A program made the position numbers and the translations under genes. A stretch of DNA of 64,000 nt from Phytopseudomonas punonensis (GTDB taxonomy: Bacteria > Pseudomonadota > Gammaproteobacteria > Pseudomonadales > Pseudomonadaceae), in the NCBI RefSeq assembly GCF_900142655.1, contig NZ_FRBQ01000003.1:124001-188000 (forward strand), in the 5' to 3' direction. Each line of letters starts with the position of its first letter. Position 1 is the first letter of the stretch. The notes beneath the pieces were generated by a model. The model was not told the DNA's origin and searched no databases. It worked only from the letters and a program-made list of their open reading frames with translations. Shown here piece after piece: positions 37,670-44,431 of the stretch.

Positions 37670-38380
37670 TCACTTGAGGTGGCGGCCGCCGTTCACGGTC
37701 AGGGTGGTGCCAGTGATATAGGGCGTGTCCAGCAGGTAGCGCAGGCTCTGGTAGATCACGCCTGGGCCGGGCTCGAAGCCCAGCGCGGATTTGTTCAGGG
37801 CCTTGGTTCGGTATTCGGCGTCGTCATCGTCATTGAACATCAGCAGCGCCGGGGCGATGCCGTTGACCTTGATGCCAGGCGCGAAGCGTGCGGCGAACGA
37901 CAGGGTCAGGCTATCCAGGCCGGCTTTACTGGCACAGTAGGCGGGCCGGTTGCCGCTGCCCTTGCGTACCACGTCATCGCTGATATGGATGATGTCAGCC
38001 CTCTCGCTGCGCTGCAGCAGCTCGGCGCAGTGCAGGTTGATCAGATAGGGAGCAAGCATGTGCACGGTGAACAGCTGTTGAAAGGCAGCAGCTTCTTCGC
38101 CAGGCGCTTCGGCGAACCAGGCCGAGGCGTTGTGCACGATCGCGCGCAGGCTGTCGGTATGGCTTTTCAATACGTCGATAAACGCCATGATGCTGGCTTC
38201 ATCGCTAAAGTCGGCTTGCAGGGTCAGCACGCCACGATCACGCAGGCGCTGCAGGGCAGGCTTCTCGCCGCGAAAGGTCACGATCACAGAATGGCCGTCG
38301 TCGAGCAGGCGCTCGGCGCAATGCAGGCCGACGCGCTGGCTGGCGCCGGTGATCAGGATCGGGGCGTTGCTGACGCTCAT
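37670..38380 (-). CDS. folM: dihydromonapterin reductase (short-chain dehydrogenase)
   Basis: A 236-residue SDR reducing dihydromonapterin (and dihydrofolate) to the tetrahydro form. The nucleotide motif is APILITGASQRVGLHCAERL (TGAxxRxG) and the active site YCASKAG. First gene of folM-folE-folX. Three TGTACA sequences lie 58-91 bp upstream of its ATG. The start lacks a strong ribosome binding site. Confidence 0.9.
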   Translation of the reverse strand: MSVSNAPILITGASQRVGLHCAERLLDDGHSVIVTFRGEKPALQRLRDRGVLTLQADFSDEASIMAFIDVLKSHTDSLRAIVHNASAWFAEAPGEEAAAFQQLFTVHMLAPYLINLHCAELLQRSERADIIHISDDVVRKGSGNRPAYCASKAGLDSLTLSFAARFAPGIKVNGIAPALLMFNDDDDAEYRTKALNKSALGFEPGPGVIYQSLRYLLDTPYITGTTLTVNGGRHLK

Positions 38381-38437
38381 GGAAGTCGACCGCAAGTTAA
38401 CGGAGGAGGCGCCGCTTTAAACGCCGGTCAGCCAAGT

Positions 38438-38471
38438 TGTACAACCTTATAGCAGCTGTACAACCTGTACA
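38438..38471. promoter_or_regulatory. three TGTACA boxes before folM-folE-folX (candidate LitR-type operator)
   Basis: TGTACA occurs at 38438, 38457 and 38466, each followed by A, and the first and third within TTGTACAA-like or TGTACAACC contexts. On the minus strand a TTGTAC (-35-like) and TATAAG (-10-like) 15 bp apart are embedded among them, so a bound protein would cover the folM promoter. The same hexamer is repeated before the MerR gene at 39407 and 39418. Confidence 0.6.
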
Positions 38472-38532
38472 ACCCTTCGAACTTTGCGGGAAATAGCCGC
38501 GCCATCACCTTCGTTGGTGACAGCGCCGATGT

Positions 38533-39105
38533 TCAGCTGCTGGTGGACGGGCTCGCTCTGCGCGGCAGTGCAGCGCTGCGGGTGCCTTGCAGCCACGGGG
38601 CGAGCAGGCGGGTAACCAGCGGAATGAACAGATACGTCATCAGCGGCGTCAGCGCCAGGGTGCTGAGCAGTACGCGGGTCACCAGCGGGATGTCCGCCAG
38701 CAAGGTGCCAAATACTAGGTTGAAGCACAGCGAAACCGGAAAGAACGCCAGCCAGATGGCGACTGTCTGCTTCCATCGCGGCGGCTGGCGCAGGCCACTG
38801 CCAAACCAGGCGTCGATACCCAGGGCGCGGTGTTCATGGGGTTGTGCGAACAGACCTTTACCGCGCTCCAGCCAGGCGCGGCGCGAAGCAGAGTGCTCCC
38901 ACGCGGCCATAGTGTGCTCGTCGGTAAAGCGGAAGATCATCTGAAACTCATCGTCGCCTGGCGGAGGAGCCAGCACGCCGGAGCCGAGGTAGCCGGGAAA
39001 GTCGGTAGCCAGTAGCTCGCCTTCACGCAGCCAGATCATGAAATCGTTATAGCGCTCGCTGGCAACGCGGCGCGCCACCATCAGGGTGACCGGTTCGGTA
39101 GACAT
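38533..39105 (-). CDS. antibiotic-biosynthesis-monooxygenase-like (ABM) membrane protein
   Basis: A 190-residue protein. Residues 1-100 form an ABM dimeric alpha/beta barrel (VTLMVARRVASERYNDFMIW, FQMIFRFTDEHTMAAWEHSA). Two hydrophobic helices follow (TVAIWLAFFPVSLCFNLVFG and VLLSTLALTPLMTYLFIPLV). GGAG precedes the ATG at 39105. No cofactor site can be named; function unknown. It is on the same strand as folM but separated from it by the TGTACA cluster. Confidence 0.75.
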   Translation of the reverse strand: MSTEPVTLMVARRVASERYNDFMIWLREGELLATDFPGYLGSGVLAPPPGDDEFQMIFRFTDEHTMAAWEHSASRRAWLERGKGLFAQPHEHRALGIDAWFGSGLRQPPRWKQTVAIWLAFFPVSLCFNLVFGTLLADIPLVTRVLLSTLALTPLMTYLFIPLVTRLLAPWLQGTRSAALPRRASPSTSS

Positions 39106-39491
39106 CGTGTATCTCCTGCTGAACACATGGCCAGGGTAAGGCCAGGCGAAAGACGCAGCTCGGGGTGGTGAGCCGCGTCGTGGTTGCAGCAAGGATTATT
39201 CCTATTTCTTGCAAATTAGCTAGATATGTTCAGCGCAATACCGATGAAAGTGGCTAGGTGCCGCCATCTACGCCGGCAGGGCGCTAGCTGCCGTTCGTCG
39301 GCAAGAAGCCTGTGCATGGCCTGATGAAAGGATTTTCACCTCAACTTTGCACCTCACCTGACAGTCAGGATGCGTTAAGGAGCAAGAAAGCCGGGCTCTT
39401 AACGTCTGTACAGGGCTTGTACAAGTAAAGTCAATGGTAGCCCGAGCTGGAGTAGACTTGTGAAATCCTGACCTCTGCAACGGTTTTTTCT
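39106..39491. other. intergenic region between the ABM gene and the MerR gene
   Basis: 386 bp holding both divergent promoters. The only clear structure is the TGTACA pair near 39407-39425. No ORF or RNA is supported. Confidence 0.5.
39406..39425. promoter_or_regulatory. TGTACA pair before the MerR/LitR-type gene (candidate autoregulatory operator)
   Basis: CTGTACAG (39406-39413) and CTTGTACAAG (39416-39425) are two palindromes with TGTACA cores 11 bp apart, 67 bp before the regulator start. They match the boxes in front of folM. Confidence 0.6.
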
Positions 39492-40445
39492 ATGTCCGAT
39501 CTGGTTGGTTCCGCACCTTTCAACGTCAACGCCTTCAAGGAAGAGGACCTGTTCCCGATCCGTGAGGTTGCGCGGTTGACGGGTGTGAACCCTGTGACGC
39601 TGCGTGCCTGGGAGCGGCGTTATGGCCTCATTCAGCCAGTGCGCACTGAAAGTGGCCACCGGCTCTATTCACCGGCAGATGTCGATACGGTGCGCAGCGT
39701 TCTGGCGTGGATCGAGCGCGGCGTGCCAGTCAGTAAGGTTGGGCGGATTCTTGCGCGCAACGAAAGCAGCCAGGTAAGCGTGACGCCGACCTATGAGTCG
39801 GCGACCTCGGGTGAATGGGCGCAATGGCAAAGTCGATTGCTGGCCGCCGTGCAGGCATTCGATGAGGCCGAGGTGGATCGGGTTTACGGCCAGGTGTTTT
39901 CCAGCTACCCGCTTTCGGTGACCTTCCAGGACATCATCATGCCGCTCTGGCAGCGTTTGCTGCTGCGCTACGGGCGGCCTGGTTACGGCAGCGAGTGGCT
40001 GTTCTTCGATACCTTTCTGCGTGGGCGCGTCATGCAGCGCCTGCACAACCTGCGCGACCAGCCAGGCAGCCGTCTGCTGCTAGTTGCCTTGCCAGGGCGC
40101 TGCCGTGAACTGGAGTTGTTGGTCACCGGCTTGCTGGTCAATCCGGTTGATGCTGCCGTGCATGTGCTTGGCATCGGCCAGACGCTGGAAGAGCTGCCAC
40201 AGGTGTGCGCCAAGATGCAGCCCGTTGCCGTGGTGGTGTTCTCCAATCAGGCGCCAGGCGCCGATACCCCGCAGATACTTGAACGCCTGTCCCTAAGCCT
40301 TGAATGCCCGGTGGCAGTGGTGGGTGAGGGCGCTGATCTGCTCGAAGACAGTTTCCGGGGTTCGCCTATCGCGTGCCTGGGCAGTGAGGGGCGCCTGATA
40401 CGCCGTCGTTTGCGGCAATTTCTGGCGGGGCGACTGGATACCTGA
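39492..40445 (+). CDS. MerR-family regulator, LitR/CarH-like without cobalamin-binding His
   Basis: A 317-residue regulator. The N-terminal MerR helix-turn-helix lies at about 20-90 (LFPIREVARLTGVNPVTLRA, WERRYGLIQPVRTESGHRLY). The C-terminal half has the helical-bundle plus Rossmann layout of B12-binding photoreceptors, but where CarH has a histidine in its PGxxHELG motif this protein reads PGRCRELEL, and no E-H pair follows the Trp region. It therefore should not bind adenosylcobalamin. This fits the class II LitR proteins of pseudomonads, which act in light responses together with a separate sensor. TGTACA palindromes lie upstream. Confidence 0.82.
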   Translation: MSDLVGSAPFNVNAFKEEDLFPIREVARLTGVNPVTLRAWERRYGLIQPVRTESGHRLYSPADVDTVRSVLAWIERGVPVSKVGRILARNESSQVSVTPTYESATSGEWAQWQSRLLAAVQAFDEAEVDRVYGQVFSSYPLSVTFQDIIMPLWQRLLLRYGRPGYGSEWLFFDTFLRGRVMQRLHNLRDQPGSRLLLVALPGRCRELELLVTGLLVNPVDAAVHVLGIGQTLEELPQVCAKMQPVAVVVFSNQAPGADTPQILERLSLSLECPVAVVGEGADLLEDSFRGSPIACLGSEGRLIRRRLRQFLAGRLDT

Positions 40446-40456
40446 AGCCGCTTCTG

Positions 40457-41059
40457 TCAGAGGCTGTGAGCCTGGGGAAATAGCTTGCGGTGTTGTTGAT
40501 ACAGGTGGTTTTGCAGGCGCTCGCTGGTGTCTTCGTCCAGCGTCAACTCGTAGGCGAGCAGGCCGTCATCAGTGACTCGCACCAGGCTGCCCTGCAGAGT
40601 GACTGGCTCGATGTCGTCGATATCCAGGCCGAGACTGAAGCGTTCCGGTGGCGAGGCCTGGACGGTTTGCTCGACACGCAGGCCGGTCAGCGATAGTTCA
40701 TGGACAACCAAGCTGCTCGGCTGACCATCTCGTCGCAGCAATGGCTGCGGCGGGTCCAACGGCAAACGCCAGGCGCGGTGGAAGGAGCCTTCCTCGAATA
40801 TCTGCGGGATGCCCAGTTCCAGATGCGGCGTGTTCTGCGCATCGGTCACCAGATGAGGTGTGAACGACAAACGCTGATTGGCGATGTGCGCCTCGATAGT
40901 CAGTTGGTCTTTAGCGGCGCAGCTGGCAAGCAGCTCGGCAGTTTGGCGTGCGACATCGACCTGCAAACCTTTATCGGGGTCTGCCGGGGCGGGGTTGCTG
41001 TCCATGAGCTGCTGGATGAACTCCATTTCGAGGGGCGTTAACAGCGAGGAGTCTTGCAT
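40457..41059 (-). CDS. PilZ-like domain protein with degenerate c-di-GMP motif
   Basis: A 200-residue protein. The C-terminal region (about 105-195) resembles PilZ: LLRRDGQPSSLVVHELSLTG has adjacent Arg residues and ELSLTG in place of (D/N)xSxxG. The N-terminal 100 residues are a YcgR-N-like barrel candidate. c-di-GMP binding is doubtful because the acidic/Asn position is Glu. It is convergent with the MerR gene and follows the LOV gene on the same strand. Confidence 0.68.
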   Translation of the reverse strand: MQDSSLLTPLEMEFIQQLMDSNPAPADPDKGLQVDVARQTAELLASCAAKDQLTIEAHIANQRLSFTPHLVTDAQNTPHLELGIPQIFEEGSFHRAWRLPLDPPQPLLRRDGQPSSLVVHELSLTGLRVEQTVQASPPERFSLGLDIDDIEPVTLQGSLVRVTDDGLLAYELTLDEDTSERLQNHLYQQHRKLFPQAHSL

Positions 41060-41121
41060 AGCGCCTTCTGCGCAAGGTGGTGGGGCACCCTTGTGACAAC
41101 TCGACAGGTATTTAGTTACCG

Positions 41122-41574
41122 CTACCCGCGCTTTTTCAACTCTGCCAGCTCGGCGCGCAAGGTTTGCACCTCGCTTTCCAGGGCTTTGACACGCTCCTGA
41201 TTGGCCACGTGCTCGCTGACGTTTTTCTGAATGCCGATGAAGTAGGTCAGTTGATCGGTTTCATTGAATACGGGGGTGATCGACAACTCGTTCCAGAACG
41301 TGGTGCCGTCCTTGCGATAGTTGCGGATCACTTCGCGGCATGGCTGTCGGCTGTGGATGGCCTTGCGCAGCAGCGCTGCCGCGAGCTGGCTGCGTTCTTC
41401 GCCTTGCAGGAAACGGCAGTCCTGATAGAGGATTTCTTCACTGCTGTAACCGGTGAGGGCTTCGAACGCCGGGTTGGCGTAAATGAGAATATGGTCCTCG
41501 CCTTCCTGTTCCGCGACCACGATGCCGTCGTTCGAGGCTTCAACCACCAGCTGCAGCAAGTTGGCATTGATCAT
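41122..41574 (-). CDS. short LOV blue-light photoreceptor
   Basis: A 150-residue protein that is essentially one PAS/LOV domain with a short N-cap and a C-terminal helix. The photoactive Cys is C53 in YQDCRFLQG (LOV motif GxNCRFLQ with Asp in place of Asn), and further FMN-binding positions appear in NYRKDGTTFWNELSITPV and YFIGIQKNVSEH. The C-terminal coiled helix (QERVKALESEVQTLRAELAE) would dimerise. It closely resembles the P. putida short LOV proteins (PpSB1-LOV), including Cys at position 53. Having no output domain, it probably acts by contact with a partner, plausibly the neighbouring MerR protein. An in-frame GTG lies 3 bp before the ATG. Confidence 0.92.
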   Translation of the reverse strand: MINANLLQLVVEASNDGIVVAEQEGEDHILIYANPAFEALTGYSSEEILYQDCRFLQGEERSQLAAALLRKAIHSRQPCREVIRNYRKDGTTFWNELSITPVFNETDQLTYFIGIQKNVSEHVANQERVKALESEVQTLRAELAELKKRG

Positions 41575-41702
41575 CACATGCGTCCCCGTCGATTTTCCTC
41601 AGTCTATCAGAGGCGCTTCGTTAGCCGTGCCTCAAGGCTGTGTGGGGCAGCTCCTGCTGCGATGCGGCATAATGGCGCGCATTAGTAATTGACGGAGTTT
41701 CC

Positions 41703-42170
41703 ATGAAAGTCGCGATTCTTTCAGGTTCGGTTTATGGCACAGCTGAAGAGGTAGCCCGGCACGCCGAGTTGCTGTTCAGACAGGCTGGGCTCGACGCGTG
41801 GCACAACCCGCGTGCAACCCTCGATGAGGTGAAGGCATTCGCGCCCGATGCTTTTCTGGTCGTGACTTCGACCACCGGCATGGGCGAGCTGCCGGACAAC
41901 CTGCAGCCGCTTTATCACAGCATCCGCGACCAGTTGCCAGCCTGGAGTGACTTGCCTGGTGGTGTGATTGCGTTGGGCGATTCGAGTTATGGCGATACGT
42001 ATTGCGCCGGTGGTGAACAGGCCCGTGAGCTGTATGGCGAATTGGGTGTTCGTGAGGTGCTGCCGATGCTGCGTATCGACGCCAGCGAAAGTGTCACTCC
42101 CGAGAGCGATGCAGAGCCCTGGATCGCCGAATTTGTCGGAATGTTGCAGGAAAGCGACCGTCCATCCTGA
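41703..42170 (+). CDS. flavodoxin (MioC-like)
   Basis: A 155-residue FMN electron carrier. The phosphate-binding loop is LSGSVYGTAEEVARHA, followed by VVTSTTGMGELPDN and IALGDSSYGDTYCAGG. It is divergent from the LOV gene across 128 bp. Redox partner not identifiable here. Confidence 0.88.
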   Translation: MKVAILSGSVYGTAEEVARHAELLFRQAGLDAWHNPRATLDEVKAFAPDAFLVVTSTTGMGELPDNLQPLYHSIRDQLPAWSDLPGGVIALGDSSYGDTYCAGGEQARELYGELGVREVLPMLRIDASESVTPESDAEPWIAEFVGMLQESDRPS

Positions 42171-42273
42171 TGGACGAACATTGTTGAGCCGTGGCCAGTC
42201 GGGTGTAGGGAGCGTTCGTTTTCATCGATGAAAACGAGAGAGCTTCCACACCAACTGGAGAAAGGTGACGACA

Positions 42274-42672
42274 ATGAACAAGATGAAAATTTCTGCCCTC
42301 GTATTCAGTGGCCTGCTGGCCGGTGCCGTTCTGCATGCGGTCGCGGATTCGACTGCCCCAGCGCCTACTGGCCCTGCCACCCCATCCGCTCCCGCAGTGC
42401 CGACAGATGATCCAGGTCTGGGCACTGATGACGGCAACACGCTTCCGGGTGGAACCACAAATCCAGGAACCAATAACGGCACAACTACGCCAGGTACCGG
42501 AACTGGTACAGGCAATGGAACCGGCGCAGGCTCCGACCCAATGCCAGGCGGTACAGGCACTGGCACCAATGGCGGCGGCACTGGCGGTGCGGGCACCGGG
42601 GCTGGTGATGGCGGCGGTGCAGGTAGCGGTGCTGGCGGCGCGGGTGGTGCCGGCGGTGGCGCTGCGCAATAA
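42274..42672 (+). CDS. exported Gly/Thr/Pro-rich low-complexity protein
   Basis: A 132-residue protein with a signal peptide (KISALVFSGLLAGAVLHAVA) and a mature part made almost only of Gly, Thr, Ala, Pro and Asn, with GTGTG- and GGAGG-type runs. AAGGTG lies before the ATG at 42274; a GTG 9 bp upstream is possible. The signal peptide makes it a real gene despite low complexity. The family is unknown to me. Confidence 0.65.
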   Translation: MNKMKISALVFSGLLAGAVLHAVADSTAPAPTGPATPSAPAVPTDDPGLGTDDGNTLPGGTTNPGTNNGTTTPGTGTGTGNGTGAGSDPMPGGTGTGTNGGGTGGAGTGAGDGGGAGSGAGGAGGAGGGAAQ

Positions 42673-42731
42673 GCATCAATGACGCTGGTGTGGGTGTTTC
42701 TGGCTTAGGCCGGGAGCACCCGCCCACTCAA

Positions 42732-44261
42732 CTAACGATTACCCTTGATTCCGTATTTACGCAGGCGCGTGGCAATGGCGCTATGCGAGGTTTGCAAGCG
42801 TGCCGCCAGTTGCCGAGTCGAGGGATGACTGGCGTAGAGTTTTTCCAGCAAGCCCTTTTCGAATGTCGACACAGCCGCCTCCAGGCTGCCAACTTCCCCT
42901 CCCGTCTGCTGCGCGACTGCAGTGCTAGCGATGTCCAGATCATCGATCTGCACCAAGTTGCTTTCGCAGATCGCTGCCGCACGAAAGATCACGTTCTGCA
43001 GCTGGCGCACGTTGCCCGGCCAGCGATTGCCGAGCAGAGCAGGGTAGGTCTCGGGCGTCAGTCGACATTGAGTTCGTTGAATCTGTGCACAGGCTTGCTG
43101 CATAAAATGCCGAGCCAGCAGCACGATGTCCTGACCGCGCTCGCGAAGCGGCGGCACCTCTAGGTTCAGCACGTTCAGCCGGTAGAACAGGTCCTCGCGA
43201 AACTCACCTTCGGCCACCATCCGCTCCAGGTCACGGTGCGTGGCGCTGATGATGCGCACATTGACGCGCTCCTCGCGGTCACCGCCGACGCGGCGGAAAG
43301 TGCCATCGCTAAGAAAACGCAACAACTTGGCCTGCAGATAGGGCGACATCTCGCCAATTTCATCGAGAAACACCGTGCCTTGATTGGCCAGCTCCAACAA
43401 ACCAGGCTTGCCACCACGCTGCGCACCGGTGAAGGCGCCGGGCGCGTAACCGAACAGCTCGCTCTCGGCCAGGCTTTCCGGCAGCGCGGCGCAGTTCAAG
43501 GCAAGAAAGGGCGCGCTATGGCGCGGGCTCAAGGCATGACAGGCGCGCGCTACCAGTTCTTTACCGGTGCCGGTTTCGCCATGAATCAGTAGCGGCGCAT
43601 CCAGCGTCGCCACTCTCTGCGCGCGTGCTTTCAGCGTGCGGATCGGTGTCGAGTCGCCAAGCAGCGAATCGAAGCCTTCAGCATGATCATGATGCAGCGC
43701 CGCCAGGCGGGCACCGATACGGCTGGGCTCGTACAGCGTCAGCAGTGCGCCAGCTAGTTGCCCGCTATCGGCTGTTTCACTGATGGGCGCCGCGTCGAGC
43801 AATAACGCCTGGCCGTTCAGTTTCACTTCGCGCAATGGCAGACGGAAATGCTGATCGAGCAGCGCTTGATGCAAGCCCGGTTCGGCGAATAGCTCGCCAA
43901 GCGTCTCACCCTCCGGCTCGCGGCCGCACAAAGCGATCAGCGCCGGGTTGGCCAGCAAAACACGGCCGTGCCCGTCGACGGCCAAAACCGGGTCACTCAT
44001 CGCCGCCAGCAGAGCATCGAGCTGTAGGCGTCGGCGTTGCCCCGGCAGGATGTCCACCACAGTCACCGCCTGCACGCCGCGGACCTTGAACAGCGCCTCG
44101 CGCAGCTCATCCAGCACCGCCGCGCTGAGCGTCGGCGCATCGATATAGACGTTGGGCGGCACCATCTCGACAGCATCGAGGTTGAGATTGCGGCCACCGA
44201 GCAGCGCGAGCACCTCCTGGGTGATGCCAACGCGATCGATGAAAGAGACGTGAATACGCAT
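42732..44261 (-). CDS. TyrR/PhhR-like sigma54-type activator
   Basis: A 509-residue regulator with the TyrR layout: ACT domain (1-75; RIHVSFIDRVGITQEVLALL), PAS (80-185), AAA+ (205-430; LLIHGETGTGKELVARACH, GAFTGA present) and a C-terminal TyrR-type helix-turn-helix (STRQLAARLQTSHSAIATRL). The family senses aromatic amino acids and controls their breakdown. It is divergent from mdcA rather than beside phhA, so it may be PhhR moved to a new site or a paralogue with another target. Upstream in-frame starts lack support. Confidence 0.85.
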   Translation of the reverse strand: MRIHVSFIDRVGITQEVLALLGGRNLNLDAVEMVPPNVYIDAPTLSAAVLDELREALFKVRGVQAVTVVDILPGQRRRLQLDALLAAMSDPVLAVDGHGRVLLANPALIALCGREPEGETLGELFAEPGLHQALLDQHFRLPLREVKLNGQALLLDAAPISETADSGQLAGALLTLYEPSRIGARLAALHHDHAEGFDSLLGDSTPIRTLKARAQRVATLDAPLLIHGETGTGKELVARACHALSPRHSAPFLALNCAALPESLAESELFGYAPGAFTGAQRGGKPGLLELANQGTVFLDEIGEMSPYLQAKLLRFLSDGTFRRVGGDREERVNVRIISATHRDLERMVAEGEFREDLFYRLNVLNLEVPPLRERGQDIVLLARHFMQQACAQIQRTQCRLTPETYPALLGNRWPGNVRQLQNVIFRAAAICESNLVQIDDLDIASTAVAQQTGGEVGSLEAAVSTFEKGLLEKLYASHPSTRQLAARLQTSHSAIATRLRKYGIKGNR

Positions 44262-44315
44262 GGTGAGCCGGGCTGCATAAGAACAGTGGCGCAGTATGCC
44301 CGGTCTGCCAGTCGG

Positions 44316-44340
44316 CGTTAACCGGCGAGCATCGTTAACC
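44316..44340. promoter_or_regulatory. direct repeats CGTTAACC in the regulator-mdcA gap
   Basis: CGTTAACC at 44316-44323 and again at 44333-44340 (17-bp period, each with a GTTAAC palindrome). They lie about 95-115 bp before mdcA and could bind one of the two local regulators. Confidence 0.35.
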
Positions 44341-44400
44341 TGAGCGTAATGATGTGACGCCGCGCTTGATTGATGGGCTTGACCTGCACTCCTACTGTAG

Positions 44401-44425
44401 CTCCACGACAGCGGAACTCGTGGAG
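44401..44425 (+). promoter_or_regulatory. hairpin overlapping the mdcA ribosome binding site
   Basis: CTCCACGA (44401-44408) and TCGTGGAG (44418-44425) form a perfect 8-bp stem. The 3' arm contains the Shine-Dalgarno GTGGAG, 6 bp before the mdcA ATG, so the folded leader would hide the site. Confidence 0.55.
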
Positions 44426-44431
44426 TCTTTA

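Noticed and set aside
39492..40445. B12-dependent CarH-type photoreceptor
   Set aside because: The cobalamin-ligating His is replaced by Arg (PGRCRELEL), so direct adenosylcobalamin light sensing is unlikely.
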